Shown here: positions 51,971-60,522 of the stretch, in pieces
Layout of the letters: every line of letters begins with the position of its first letter
Numbering within the stretch: position 1 is the first letter of the stretch
Origin: Oceanibacterium hippocampi
GTDB lineage: Bacteria; Pseudomonadota; Alphaproteobacteria; Sneathiellales; Sneathiellaceae
Assembly: GCF_900172325.1 (NCBI RefSeq)
Contig: NZ_FWFR01000001.1
Coordinates: forward strand, 868,001-932,000
DNA: 64,000 bases
Direction: 5' to 3'
Notes under the pieces: model-generated
Databases searched by the model: none
What the model saw: only the letters and a program-made list of their open reading frames with translations
What the model was told of the DNA's origin: nothing
Program-made: the position numbers and the translations under genes

Positions 51971-53176
51971 TCAGTGGCCGACGATTTCGGGGACCTTGTC
52001 GGCGGGCGGCGTGTGGCGAGAGCGCTGGCAGCGGACGATGCCGTCGATCATGACCATGCCGACGCCTGGCAGGTCGCCGATCGAGAGCGCCTCGAGAATA
52101 TCCTTGCCGGCGGAATGCTGGGGCCGGTCGGCGAACACCAGGTCGGCGGGGCGGCCGGTTTCGATCAGCCCGACCTTGAGGTCCCGCATGCGCGCCGTGT
52201 TGCCGGTGGCGAAGCAGACGACCTGCTCGGCCGGGATCTCGCCCACGCTGGCGAGCAGGGCCATCGTGCGCAGGATGCCGAGCGGCTGCACGCCGGAGCC
52301 GGCCGGCGAGTCGGTGCCGAGGATGACGCGCTGCGGCTGGTCGAGTTCGTAGGCGGTGCGGACAGCGTAGAGGGCCGCTTTCTCGTTGCCGTTATGGACC
52401 ACCTCGATACCGCGCGCGCAGCCCTCGCAGAGGCAGCGGATCTGGTCGAGCGGGAGAGCCGTGTGGCCGCCGTTGATATGGCCGATGACGTCCGGATCGG
52501 CTTCGAGGATGACATCCTTGTCGATATAGCCGGAACCTGGCACGGACGGGCCGCCGGTATGGATCGTCGACTGGATGCCGTGCTTGCGCGCCCAGGCGAC
52601 CATCTGGCGGGCCTCGTCGCCGGCCTTGACGCTGCCGAGGCCGATTTCGCCAATCAGGCTTACGCCGGCGCCGGCGAGCTCGGCAAAGTCGGCTTCCTCC
52701 ATCCCCTTTTCCAGGATTGGCGCCCCGGCGTGGACCTTCACGCCGCCGGGCCGGAAGGCCGAGAAGGCCCGCTGGGCGGTGATCGCCAGCGCCTTCAGGC
52801 CGACGATGTCCTTCGGTCGGCCCGGCAGGTGGACCTCGCCGGCCGAGATCATCGTGGTGACGCCGCCGTTCAGGAAGGACTCGATCCAGCCGAGCTGGTT
52901 CTGTCGCGGGGTCCAGTCGCCGAACACCGGATGGACGTGGCTGTCGATCAGCCCCGGCATGACCGCGCAGCCGTGGGCGTCGATCACCGACGTCGGGTTC
53001 GACTGGTCGACGTCCTTCGCGCGCCCGGCGGCGGCGATCAGCCCGTTCTCGACGACGATGGTGTCGGCGTCCATGACCGGGTTCTCGAAATCGCCCGAGA
53101 GCAGGATGCCGATGTTCCGGATGACGACTTTCTGGCCGTCCGCGGGGTTCTGGGCGTTGTCCGTTCCGTGGCTCAT
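51971..53176 (-). CDS. Enamidase-like amidohydrolase
   Basis: 401-residue amidohydrolase-superfamily protein: HxH metal site His80/His82 (GLIDSHVHPVF), further His in STIHTGG and GHINGGHTAL, and GTDSPAG with the general-base Asp. The overall sequence (GGVTTMISAGEVHLPGRP, EVVHNGNEKAAL) recalls enamidase, which hydrolyses 6-oxo-tetrahydronicotinate to 2-formylglutarate and ammonia. The likely reaction is opening a cyclic enamide or amide; the true substrate is unknown. ATG 53176 overlaps the DUF1185 stop by 4 bases. Last gene of the leftward operon. Confidence 0.85.
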   Translation of the reverse strand: MSHGTDNAQNPADGQKVVIRNIGILLSGDFENPVMDADTIVVENGLIAAAGRAKDVDQSNPTSVIDAHGCAVMPGLIDSHVHPVFGDWTPRQNQLGWIESFLNGGVTTMISAGEVHLPGRPKDIVGLKALAITAQRAFSAFRPGGVKVHAGAPILEKGMEEADFAELAGAGVSLIGEIGLGSVKAGDEARQMVAWARKHGIQSTIHTGGPSVPGSGYIDKDVILEADPDVIGHINGGHTALPLDQIRCLCEGCARGIEVVHNGNEKAALYAVRTAYELDQPQRVILGTDSPAGSGVQPLGILRTMALLASVGEIPAEQVVCFATGNTARMRDLKVGLIETGRPADLVFADRPQHSAGKDILEALSIGDLPGVGMVMIDGIVRCQRSRHTPPADKVPEIVGH

Positions 53177-53757
53177 CTCAGACCGTCCTCTCCCTTGATC
53201 TCGTTCTTGGTCAGGCCGCCGACGCGCGGCAGCGGGCGGCCGCCGTCGGTCAGCACGATGGCGACGAGGATCTCGTCGCGGCGCGGCGCGTCGGAAACCG
53301 AGACGCACATCGCGTCGAAATGGGTCCGCACGTAAGCCGCGTCCTTGTGGCCGAGCGGTACGTCGATGGTCGCGCCGAGGCCGCCCATCTTCTTGGCCGA
53401 GGGAATGAGCGCCGGGCCGCCGCCGATCGCGGCGCGCAGCGGCTTGCCGATGCGCGGATGCAGGATCGCCGCCGCATGTTCCAGTTCGCCGTCGGCGCCG
53501 ACGATCGCCGCCTTGCCGAAGCTCTCGATCACGCCATGGTCGCCGCCCAGCGCGGCAACCGCCTCCGCCGCCAGCAGCCCGCCCAGTTCCTCGCCGATCG
53601 CCATCAGCGGCTCGAGATCCTCGACATAGCGGCCGGCCAGCGGGTTCTCGACGATCGCGACCGCGGCCGCCCGGCGCACCGGCGGATCGACGGCCTTCCC
53701 GTTCTCGCGAAAAATCTTCTCGACTGAAACGACGATCTTCCGAATGACCGCTGACAT
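53173..53757 (-). CDS. DUF1185 'amino acid synthesis' family protein, copy 2
   Basis: 194 residues of PF06684/DUF1185 (IRKIVVSVEKIFRENGK, NPLAGRYVEDLEPL, GKAAIVGADGELEHAAA, ending EIKGEDGLR). Structures of the family have suggested a role in amino acid synthesis, but no activity is established. It is the same length as the adjacent copy and similar throughout, so the pair arose by duplication. Coupled by ATGA to the enamidase-like gene. Confidence 0.88.
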   Translation of the reverse strand: MSAVIRKIVVSVEKIFRENGKAVDPPVRRAAAVAIVENPLAGRYVEDLEPLMAIGEELGGLLAAEAVAALGGDHGVIESFGKAAIVGADGELEHAAAILHPRIGKPLRAAIGGGPALIPSAKKMGGLGATIDVPLGHKDAAYVRTHFDAMCVSVSDAPRRDEILVAIVLTDGGRPLPRVGGLTKNEIKGEDGLR

Positions 53758-53807
53758 GGCGTTCCTCGATTTCTGCTGTGGGGACCGATGGACGATACTA
53801 GCGAGGC

Positions 53808-54392
53808 TTATCGCAGCCCGTCATCGCCCTTGATTTCCGAAGTCTGCAGGCCACCGGCACGGGCATGGACGCGGGCCCCGATGGTCATCGCCAGGATGAA
53901 GACCGCCTCGTCCGGCCGCGGGCCGTCGGCAACGCCGACCTCGATCGCGTCGAAATGGCTGCGGACGTAGGCGGCGTTGACATGATGCACGGGAATGTCG
54001 ATGCGCGTCCCGGCAACGCCGACCTTCTTGGTCGACGGCACGATGGCCTTGGTCCCGCCGAGCGCCTCGCGCATCGCGTAGCCGCCGGCCGGATGCCAGA
54101 CCGCGCCATGCTCGACCTCGCCGGCGGTGCCGATGATCGCGCCCTTGCCATAGGCCTCGATCTCGTCCGGCCTGGCCTGCATCGCGGCGAGCAGCTTCTT
54201 CGCCATCGCCAGGCCATGCGGGTTCAATGCCTCGATCAGCGGCATGATGTCCTCGACATAGCGGCCGGCGTAGGGATTCTTGCAGACCATGGCGATCGCG
54301 CCGCGCCGGTGCGGCACCTTCCGGGGCTCTCCGCCCTCGTGGAAGATCTCGTCGAGCTGGATGGCGATACGTCGAATTTGAACCAGACTCAT
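53808..54392 (-). CDS. DUF1185 'amino acid synthesis' family protein, copy 1
   Basis: 194 residues (IRRIAIQLDEIFHEGGE, NPYAGRYVEDIMPLI, GKGAIIGTAGEVEHGAVWHPAGGYAM, ending EIKGDDGLR). A paralogue of the next gene downstream, 50 bases away. Shared, probably functional positions are NP-AGRYVED, the GKxAI-G-GE-EHxA stretch, the internal STKKV/SAKKM lysines and the C-terminal EIKG-DGLR. It has a very strong ribosome site, AAGGGAGGG, upstream of ATG 54392. Two non-identical copies suggest a heteromer or two successive steps. Confidence 0.88.
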   Translation of the reverse strand: MSLVQIRRIAIQLDEIFHEGGEPRKVPHRRGAIAMVCKNPYAGRYVEDIMPLIEALNPHGLAMAKKLLAAMQARPDEIEAYGKGAIIGTAGEVEHGAVWHPAGGYAMREALGGTKAIVPSTKKVGVAGTRIDIPVHHVNAAYVRSHFDAIEVGVADGPRPDEAVFILAMTIGARVHARAGGLQTSEIKGDDGLR

Positions 54393-54495
54393 GTCCCGGC
54401 CCTCCCTTGGTTTTTTACGGTCCGACCCTCCCGGCCTGGCGGCGCCAGCCGGGGATTGCCGGGGAATTCAGGATGTCGCGGTGCCGGCCCGGCCG

Positions 54496-55476
54496 TCACC
54501 CGCCGCCCCGGAGGCCGCGCGGCAGACGCAGCCGGAATACCGGCGCCAGCAGCCCGCGCGGCAGCAGGACGACAGACAGGATAAAGAGTATTCCGAGCAC
54601 GAGCAGCCAGTATTGCCCGAGGGCGTCGGAAAGGACATTCTCGACGGACTTCACGACCAGCGCCCCGAGGAAGGCGGCGAGCAGGACCTCCTTGCCGCCT
54701 AGCGCGACCCAGATCAGGACCTCGGTCGAGAGTGCGAAGCCGAGAATGGCCGGCGAGACGAAGGCGAACTGGATCGCGAAGAGCGCGCCGGCGAAGCCCG
54801 CGACGGCCGCCGCGACGGCGAAGCTCGCGGCCTTGTAGCGGGCGACGTCGTAGCCCATGAAGGCGGCCCGCATCTCGTTGTCGCGGATGCCGCGCAGCAC
54901 GGTTCCGAACGGCGAGCGTTCGAGGCCGAGCAGCAGCAGGTAGACGACCAGCGCCGCGCCGAAGACGATGAGGAAGATCGGCAGCGGCTCGAAGATCTCG
55001 ATCGCCCCGTCGCCGCTGCCGAACGTGAGCGGCGGGATGTCGAGCAGGCCGTTGAAGCCGCCGATGTAGTTCCAGTTGACCGCCAGCCGCTCGGCGATGA
55101 CCGCCGCGGCCAGGGTGACAATGCCGAAATAGGGTCCGACCAGGCCGCGCCCCCGGAACAGCGCGAGCCCGAGCAGGAATGCCACCGTCCCGGGCAGCGC
55201 CAGCGCCAGCAGGAAGCCGACCAGGGCGCTTGCCGGGACACCCGGAAGCAGGCCCTTCGTGGTCAGCGCCATCGCGTAGGCGCCGAGGCCGAAGAACAGC
55301 GCCTGGCCGAAGCAGAGCAGGCCGCCCTGTCCCCAGATGAACGACAGGCTCATCGCGAAGATGCCGTAGATCATCAGTTGCGCGAGCAGGCCGAGGTTCC
55401 AGTCGTCGACGACGAGCGGGCAGAGGGCGAGGACGGCCCAGACGGCGACGGTCAGCGGGGAGGACGGACGGCGCAT
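54496..55476 (-). CDS. livM: Branched-chain-type ABC transporter permease LivM
   Basis: 326 residues, around eight to ten membrane helices with the LivM motif GLVGPYFGIVTLA and RSPFGTVLRGIRDNEMRAAFMGYDV. One of two inner-membrane permeases of the uptake system in this operon. Its ATG abuts the livH stop with no gap. The 103-bp region to the next gene contains a T-rich stretch. Confidence 0.92.
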   Translation of the reverse strand: MRRPSSPLTVAVWAVLALCPLVVDDWNLGLLAQLMIYGIFAMSLSFIWGQGGLLCFGQALFFGLGAYAMALTTKGLLPGVPASALVGFLLALALPGTVAFLLGLALFRGRGLVGPYFGIVTLAAAVIAERLAVNWNYIGGFNGLLDIPPLTFGSGDGAIEIFEPLPIFLIVFGAALVVYLLLLGLERSPFGTVLRGIRDNEMRAAFMGYDVARYKAASFAVAAAVAGFAGALFAIQFAFVSPAILGFALSTEVLIWVALGGKEVLLAAFLGALVVKSVENVLSDALGQYWLLVLGILFILSVVLLPRGLLAPVFRLRLPRGLRGGG

Positions 55477-56334
55477 CTACTTCTTCTTCCATCCGGCAAT
55501 GCCGTTCGGGAGGATCCGGATGACGACGATCGCGAGGCTGAACACGAGGATCTGGGCAATGACAGGCGTCCAGACGGCGGCGATCACGCTGTTCGAGGTG
55601 CCGATGACCGCGGCCCCCCAGATCGCCCCGACCGGGCTTGCCGCGCCGCCGACCAGGATCGACAGGAAGGCCGGGATCAGGAAGCCGACGCCCATTTGCG
55701 GATCGACGCTCATCAGCGGCGCCATGACGGCCCCCGCGAGGCCGGCGAGGCCCGAGCCGAAGGCGAAGGTGAGGCGGTCGATCCGCCGCGTGTTGACGCC
55801 AAGACAGCTCGCCATCTGGCGGTTGGCGATGACGCCGCGGGCGGTCAGGCCGAGCTTGGTCTTGTAGAGCACGAGGAAGGTCGCGGCCGTGACCGCGATC
55901 GCCATCGCCATCACGAACAGGCGGTAGGACGAGTAGGTGATGCCGAGAAACGCCACCGGTTCCGCGAACGGCGCGACGACCTGCTGCGAGGCCGGGCCGA
56001 AGATCACGATGATCGCCTGCTTCAGGGCCAGCGATATGCCCCACGTCGCGAGGATCGTGTCGAGGAAGCGGTGGTAGATATGGCGGATGATGAACTGTTC
56101 GATCAGCAGCCCGATGAAGGCGACGAGGCAGAAGGCGACGATCAGCACCAGCCAGAACGGCGCCCCGAGCGACTGCGTGTAGACGACGCTGTAGGCGCCG
56201 ATCAGGAACAGTTCGCCATGGGCCAGGTTGATGACGTTCATCATGCCGAAGATGATGACCAGGCCGATGCAGACGAGCAGCAGGGCGAGGACATATCCGG
56301 TCGCGTCGAGGCCGATCAGGAATATCAGGCTCAT
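55477..56334 (-). CDS. livH: Branched-chain-type ABC transporter permease LivH
   Basis: 285 residues with the LivH patterns MMNVINLAHGELFLIGAY, LARGVIANRQMASCLGVNTRRIDRLTFAFGSGLAGLAG. Partner permease to LivM. Six bases after livF's stop, on the same strand. The substrate of Liv-type systems varies widely (amino acids, urea, amides, aromatic acids), so the name does not imply branched-chain amino acids. Confidence 0.93.
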   Translation of the reverse strand: MSLIFLIGLDATGYVLALLLVCIGLVIIFGMMNVINLAHGELFLIGAYSVVYTQSLGAPFWLVLIVAFCLVAFIGLLIEQFIIRHIYHRFLDTILATWGISLALKQAIIVIFGPASQQVVAPFAEPVAFLGITYSSYRLFVMAMAIAVTAATFLVLYKTKLGLTARGVIANRQMASCLGVNTRRIDRLTFAFGSGLAGLAGAVMAPLMSVDPQMGVGFLIPAFLSILVGGAASPVGAIWGAAVIGTSNSVIAAVWTPVIAQILVFSLAIVVIRILPNGIAGWKKK

Positions 56335-56339
56335 GTCGG

Positions 56340-57041
56340 CTACACCGTCAGATAGCGGCTGACCAGGGTCGGGTCCGATCGAACCTCGTCGATCGACACG
56401 CCGGTCTTGATCAGCCCGTTTTCGATGAATCGCACGCTTGTCGCGAGGCGGAAGACGAGGTCGATATTCTGCTCGACCACGATCACGGTCAGCGCCTCCT
56501 CGGCGGCAATGCGCTTCAGGGTCATGGCGATATCCTGCACGATGGACGGCTGGATCCCTTCCGACGGCTCGTCGAGCAGTAGCAGTTGCGGCCGTCCGAC
56601 GAGGGCGCGGGCAATCGCCAGCTGCTGCTGCTGCCCGCCGGACATGGTTCCGGCAAGCTGCGTCCGGCGCTCGGCGAGGATCGGGAAATAGTCGAATACG
56701 AAATCGACGCTATCCACCTTGAGCGGCTTGCCGATGACGCCCATCGCGAGATTCTCCGCGACCGTGAAATCGCCGAAGATCTCCCGCCCTTGCGGTACGT
56801 AGGCGATGCCAAGGTTGCTGATGCGGTAGGGCGGCAGGCCGCGGATCTCAGTGCCGTTGAAGGTGATCGAGCCGCGGACATGCGGCAGGCAGCCCATCAG
56901 GGCCTTGACGAAGGTCGTCTTGCCCATGCCGTTCCGCCCCATCAGGGCGACGGATTCGCCCTTTGCGACGTCGAAACGGAGCCCTTTCAGGACGTCGGCG
57001 CCGCGGCTGTAGCCGGCGCGAAGATCGCTGACGGTCAGCAT
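56340..57041 (-). CDS. livF: ABC transporter ATP-binding protein LivF
   Basis: 233 residues: Walker A GRNGMGKTT, Q-loop, LivF-type YVPQGREIFGDFTVAENL, signature MSGGQQQQLAIARAL, Walker B LLLLDEPSEGIQPSIV. ATG 57041 overlaps the livG stop by 7 bases. Usual LivF length. Confidence 0.93.
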   Translation of the reverse strand: MLTVSDLRAGYSRGADVLKGLRFDVAKGESVALMGRNGMGKTTFVKALMGCLPHVRGSITFNGTEIRGLPPYRISNLGIAYVPQGREIFGDFTVAENLAMGVIGKPLKVDSVDFVFDYFPILAERRTQLAGTMSGGQQQQLAIARALVGRPQLLLLDEPSEGIQPSIVQDIAMTLKRIAAEEALTVIVVEQNIDLVFRLATSVRFIENGLIKTGVSIDEVRSDPTLVSRYLTV

Positions 57042-57787
57042 GCGACCGGCTCCCCGAGATAGGCGCGGCGGATTTCCGGATCGTCCTTGATGTCGTCGTA
57101 GGCGCCTTCGGTCAGCACGGCGCCCTTCATCATGACGACGACCGGGCAATCGAGCTCGCGAACGAAGGCCATGTCGTGCTCGATGACGAGGATCGAGACC
57201 CCCAGGTTCGCCCGGATATCGCGGATCAGCGCGACGGTTGCCGCGGTCTCCGCCTCCGTCATGCCGGCGGTCGGCTCGTCGAGCAGCAGGAGCCGCGCGC
57301 TGGTCGTCACCAGCATCATGATCTCAAGCCGCTGCTTGATGCCGTGCGGCAGTTCGCTGGCCACGACGCCGGCATAGTCGCCGAGGCCGCTGTCGGCCAA
57401 CAGCCGGTCATAATCCGAACGGTCGGGGCGTCGGCGCAGCATCGAGAGCGGCAGATAGGCACGTTTCGCGGCGGCGGCGGCGATCTCGATGTTCTCGGTC
57501 ACCGTCATGTCGCCGAACACAGCCGGGACCTGGAATTTCCGGCCGACGCCGAGACGGCTGATGATCGGCGGGGTGAGCCCGGTAATATCCTCTCCGGCGA
57601 ACTCCACGCGACCGGAAGTCGGCGGCAATGCGCCGGAGATGATATTGAACAGCGTGCTCTTGCCGCAGCCGTTCGGGCCGATGATGCATTTCACATCGCC
57701 GTCCGGAAGCTGCAGGTCGACTCCGTTCAGGGCCTGGATGCCGCCGAAATTCTTGGTGACGGCCTCAATCGACAAGATCGGCGACAT
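57035..57787 (-). CDS. livG: ABC transporter ATP-binding protein LivG
   Basis: 250 residues: Walker A GPNGCGKST, LivG-type GVGRKFQVPAVFGDMTVTENIEIA, Walker B RLLLLDEPTAGM, then VIEHDMAFVREL. The signature motif is altered to LPHGIKQRLEI, as in urea-type (UrtD) relatives. That, with the binding protein type, hints at an amide or urea-like ligand. Confidence 0.92.
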   Translation of the reverse strand: MSPILSIEAVTKNFGGIQALNGVDLQLPDGDVKCIIGPNGCGKSTLFNIISGALPPTSGRVEFAGEDITGLTPPIISRLGVGRKFQVPAVFGDMTVTENIEIAAAAAKRAYLPLSMLRRRPDRSDYDRLLADSGLGDYAGVVASELPHGIKQRLEIMMLVTTSARLLLLDEPTAGMTEAETAATVALIRDIRANLGVSILVIEHDMAFVRELDCPVVVMMKGAVLTEGAYDDIKDDPEIRRAYLGEPVAC

Positions 57788-57822
57788 CGCAGTCCTGAAC
57801 CTTCGTTACGGTCGTGCGGGCG

Positions 57823-59013
57823 TCAGGCGCACTGGCTCGGCGCGGAGATCCGGCCGATATACTTCTGCTGGTTGAGCTTGCCGCCCTGGGCCTCGAAGAT
57901 CAGCATGTTCAGATCCACATGCAGGTCTTCCGGACGCAGCGTGACCTCGCCGTTGCCGACGGTCAGGGTCTGACCGGGCAGCGCCGCCATGATCTTGTCC
58001 TTCTGGTCGGAATCGGCGCGCCTGATCGCCTCGATGAAGAACTTGGTGATGCCGTAATGTGAATCGACGTAGTAGCTCACCGTGACGTCGTCGCCGAACT
58101 TGGCCTTCTGGCGGGCGACGAAGTCGTGCGCTTCCGGCCGGTCCAGGGTCTGGATGAAATGCGAGCAGCCGATGATGCCGTTCGATTCCTCGTCGCTCAG
58201 GCCCGGCAGGTAATTCTCGTTGAAGCCCATGAAGGCGATCCGGCATTTCGACTTCATGCCGGCCGCCGTGAACTGCTTAACGAAGGTGATGCCGTCGGCG
58301 CCCGGAACCGTGAGCACGACGCACTTGGCCCCGGATTCCTCGATCTTGCGGATCGTGGTGGCGAAATCCTTCATGCCGAAGGGTGTGTATTCCTCACCGA
58401 CGACGGTGCCGTTCGCCCCTTCGATCACCCGGCGAATCGCCTTGTTCATCTGCTGCGGCCAGACATAGTCGGCACCGAACAGGTAGAAGCTCTCGCCCAC
58501 GGTCTCCTGCAGATAGGGCATCAGCGGATCGACGTAATGGGCGGGCAGGGCGCTGTAGCAGGAGATCGTCTTGCTGCACACGCCGCCTTCGTAATCGGTC
58601 GCGTAAAGCAGCGGCGTCTTGTAACGCTCGACCGTCGACTTGATCGCGTCGCGGGCGGCGCTGGTGACCGGGCCGATGATCGCGTGCACCTTGTCGCGCT
58701 GGATGAGCTGTGCGGCGCGTTCGACCGAGGTCTTGGGGTCGGTCCGGTTGTCGGCCTTGACGATCTCGATCTGCCGGCCGAGCACGCCGCCGGCGGCGTT
58801 CGCCTCGTCGACCGCCATGCCGATGCCCTGCGTGCCCTGCTGGCCGAAGAGCTCAAGGCCGCCCGAGAAGGGCAGCAGCACGCCGAGCTTGATGGTTTCC
58901 GCGGCGCGGGCCACGAACGGTGCGGCGACCGACATGACGGCGGCGCCACCGGCGACGCCGGCGGCGCTTGTCAGGACCCGGCGACGGGTGAACTTGCTGT
59001 TGAACGTTTTCAA
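57823..59013 (-). CDS. Liv/urea-type periplasmic substrate-binding protein
   Basis: 396 residues with a Tat signal (FTRRRVLTSAAG, ~8-19) and cleavage near VARAAE, then a type I periplasmic binding fold: IKLGVLLPFSGGLELFGQQG, RTDPKTSVERAAQLI, IGPVTSAARDA, FYLFGADYVWPQ. The latter pattern (GxDYxWP) is that of AmiC/UrtA-type proteins binding short amides or urea. The Tat route implies cofactor-free but folded export. First gene of the transporter block. Confidence 0.9.
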   Translation of the reverse strand: MKTFNSKFTRRRVLTSAAGVAGGAAVMSVAAPFVARAAETIKLGVLLPFSGGLELFGQQGTQGIGMAVDEANAAGGVLGRQIEIVKADNRTDPKTSVERAAQLIQRDKVHAIIGPVTSAARDAIKSTVERYKTPLLYATDYEGGVCSKTISCYSALPAHYVDPLMPYLQETVGESFYLFGADYVWPQQMNKAIRRVIEGANGTVVGEEYTPFGMKDFATTIRKIEESGAKCVVLTVPGADGITFVKQFTAAGMKSKCRIAFMGFNENYLPGLSDEESNGIIGCSHFIQTLDRPEAHDFVARQKAKFGDDVTVSYYVDSHYGITKFFIEAIRRADSDQKDKIMAALPGQTLTVGNGEVTLRPEDLHVDLNMLIFEAQGGKLNQQKYIGRISAPSQCA

Positions 59014-59060
59014 GTGTGCCTCCTTGTTGTTGATTGCCGGCGATCCCCACGCCGGTTGGT

Positions 59061-59828
59061 TCAGACGATGGTGTAGCCACCGTCGGCGACGAGATTCTCT
59101 CCGGTTACGAAGCTGGCCTCGGGGCTCGCGAGAAAGAGCGCCGCCTGGGCGATCTCTTCGGCCGTTCCGAAGCGCTTCATGGGTTGCAGCGCAAGATAGC
59201 GGTCCAATGCCTCGGCCGGGTCGTCGGCCGTCGTCGCAACACCGCGGCGCAAGCCGGGCGTGTCGATCGTGCCGGGGCAGATCGCGTTGACCCGGATGCC
59301 GTGCTCCATCAGGCCGATCGCCGCTGCCCGGGTCAGCGAGGAGATCGCCCCCTTGGTCGCGTGATAAGCCGCGTAACCCGGCGAGCCGACGATGGCGAAG
59401 CTCGACGACGTGTTGACGATCGCCCCGCCGCGTCCCTGCGCGATCATCAGCCGGGCGGCCTCGCGGATGCCGACGAAGACGCTCTTAAGGTTGACCCGGA
59501 TCGAGAGGTCGAAATCCTCGTCCGAGGTCTCGAGAATCGACCGGGTATTCTGTATCGCGGCATTGTTGAACAGGATGTCGAGGCCGCCGAAGGTGTCGAC
59601 CGCCTGCTGCAAGGCGGACTTGATGTCGTCGGTGACGCCGACGTCGCAGGCCGCGAAGACGGCCTCGCCGCCGGCCGCTGCGATCTCCGCGACACGCGCC
59701 CGACCGGCGTCTGCGTCGATGTCGGCGACGACGACCTTCGCTCCTTCGCGGGCGAACAGGACGGCCGCCGCCGCGCCGATGCCGTTGCTGCCGCCGGTGA
59801 TGACGGCGACCTTTGCGGCAAGTCTCAT
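59061..59828 (-). CDS. SDR-family oxidoreductase
   Basis: 255 residues with TGGSNGIG cofactor loop, Asp at the end of strand 2 (VVADID, so NAD preferred), NNAA, catalytic Ser in NTSSSFAI and YHATK (Tyr and Lys) and C-terminal TGENLVADGG. A fully competent classical SDR. It probably oxidises or reduces the alcohol/aldehyde formed after ring opening in this operon. ATG 59828 overlaps the hydrolase stop by 4 bases. Confidence 0.9.
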   Translation of the reverse strand: MRLAAKVAVITGGSNGIGAAAAVLFAREGAKVVVADIDADAGRARVAEIAAAGGEAVFAACDVGVTDDIKSALQQAVDTFGGLDILFNNAAIQNTRSILETSDEDFDLSIRVNLKSVFVGIREAARLMIAQGRGGAIVNTSSSFAIVGSPGYAAYHATKGAISSLTRAAAIGLMEHGIRVNAICPGTIDTPGLRRGVATTADDPAEALDRYLALQPMKRFGTAEEIAQAALFLASPEASFVTGENLVADGGYTIV

Positions 59829-60466
59829 GTCTCGAGGTCCAGGATATCCAGCGGGCCTTTGCCGAGCAGATGCGCCGAGACGCTCTGCGCGGTCGAGACG
59901 ACGCCGAAGTGGGTCGCGATGTCGTAGAGCGAGGATTCCTGCTCGCGCGGACCCGTCGCCGCGACGCAATCCTCCGGCACGACGCATTCGTAGCCCATGA
60001 AGAAGGCGTCATGGATGGTGGAGCGCACGCAGATATTGGTCACCACGCCCATGACGACCAGCGAACGGATCCGGAAATCGCGCAGCGTGACGTCGAGGTC
60101 GGTGTTGAAGAAGGCGGAGTAGCGCCGCTTGATGATCCTGATGTCGTCCGCCTGCGGCTCGAGATCGTCGATCACGCCCGAGCCCCATTCGCCCTCGATG
60201 CAATGCGGCGTGCGCTTGAGGAATTCGCGATCCTGGCGGGCATTGCCGCGATGCGCGTCTATGACGAAGACAATGGGCGCACCGGCCTCGCGTCCGGCCG
60301 CGATCACCTGGCGCTGCGGCCCGATCAGGCGCTCGTATCCGGGCAGCACCATGGCCCCGCCCGGCTTGCAGAAATCGTTGAGCATGTCGACCACGACGAT
60401 CGCCGTCGTGGCCGGATCGAGCGTCACGGAAGCGGCGAGATTCTTGCTGGAAAAGACGTCGGACAT
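59825..60466 (-). CDS. Isochorismatase-family cysteine hydrolase
   Basis: 213 residues with the catalytic triad Asp28 (VVVDMLNDF), Lys113 (IIKRRYSAF) and Cys146 (VVTNICVRST), and the cis-peptide Val-Thr just before. Family members include nicotinamidase, maleamate amidohydrolase, N-carbamoylsarcosine amidase and biuret hydrolase; in this operon an amide hydrolase is most likely. ATG 60466 is preceded by GGGGGT; the frame reaches 47 codons further upstream across the operator, which argues against those starts. First gene of the leftward operon. Confidence 0.9.
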   Translation of the reverse strand: MSDVFSSKNLAASVTLDPATTAIVVVDMLNDFCKPGGAMVLPGYERLIGPQRQVIAAGREAGAPIVFVIDAHRGNARQDREFLKRTPHCIEGEWGSGVIDDLEPQADDIRIIKRRYSAFFNTDLDVTLRDFRIRSLVVMGVVTNICVRSTIHDAFFMGYECVVPEDCVAATGPREQESSLYDIATHFGVVSTAQSVSAHLLGKGPLDILDLET

Positions 60467-60492
60467 GCGGACCCCCGGCTTCGAATTTTTAT

Positions 60493-60522
60493 ATGTGTAC
60501 ACATGATATTTTGGGGCGTCAA
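60493..60522 (-). promoter_or_regulatory. Promoter and GntR-type palindromic operator of the catabolic operon
   Basis: ATGTGTACACAT (60493-60504) is a perfect 12-bp palindrome with the TGTNNACA core seen in GntR-family sites. A minus-strand -35 box TTGACG (60522-60517) lies 12 bases before it, so the palindrome covers the -10 region and a bound protein would block transcription. A half-like copy, TTTGTACA, is at 60563-60570. No GntR gene is in the window. Confidence 0.55.

Noticed and set aside
51971-60466. Operon as a complete nicotinate degradation pathway
   Set aside because: Only the enamidase-like gene fits. No nicotinate hydroxylase, 6-hydroxynicotinate reductase or downstream methylene-glutarate genes are present.
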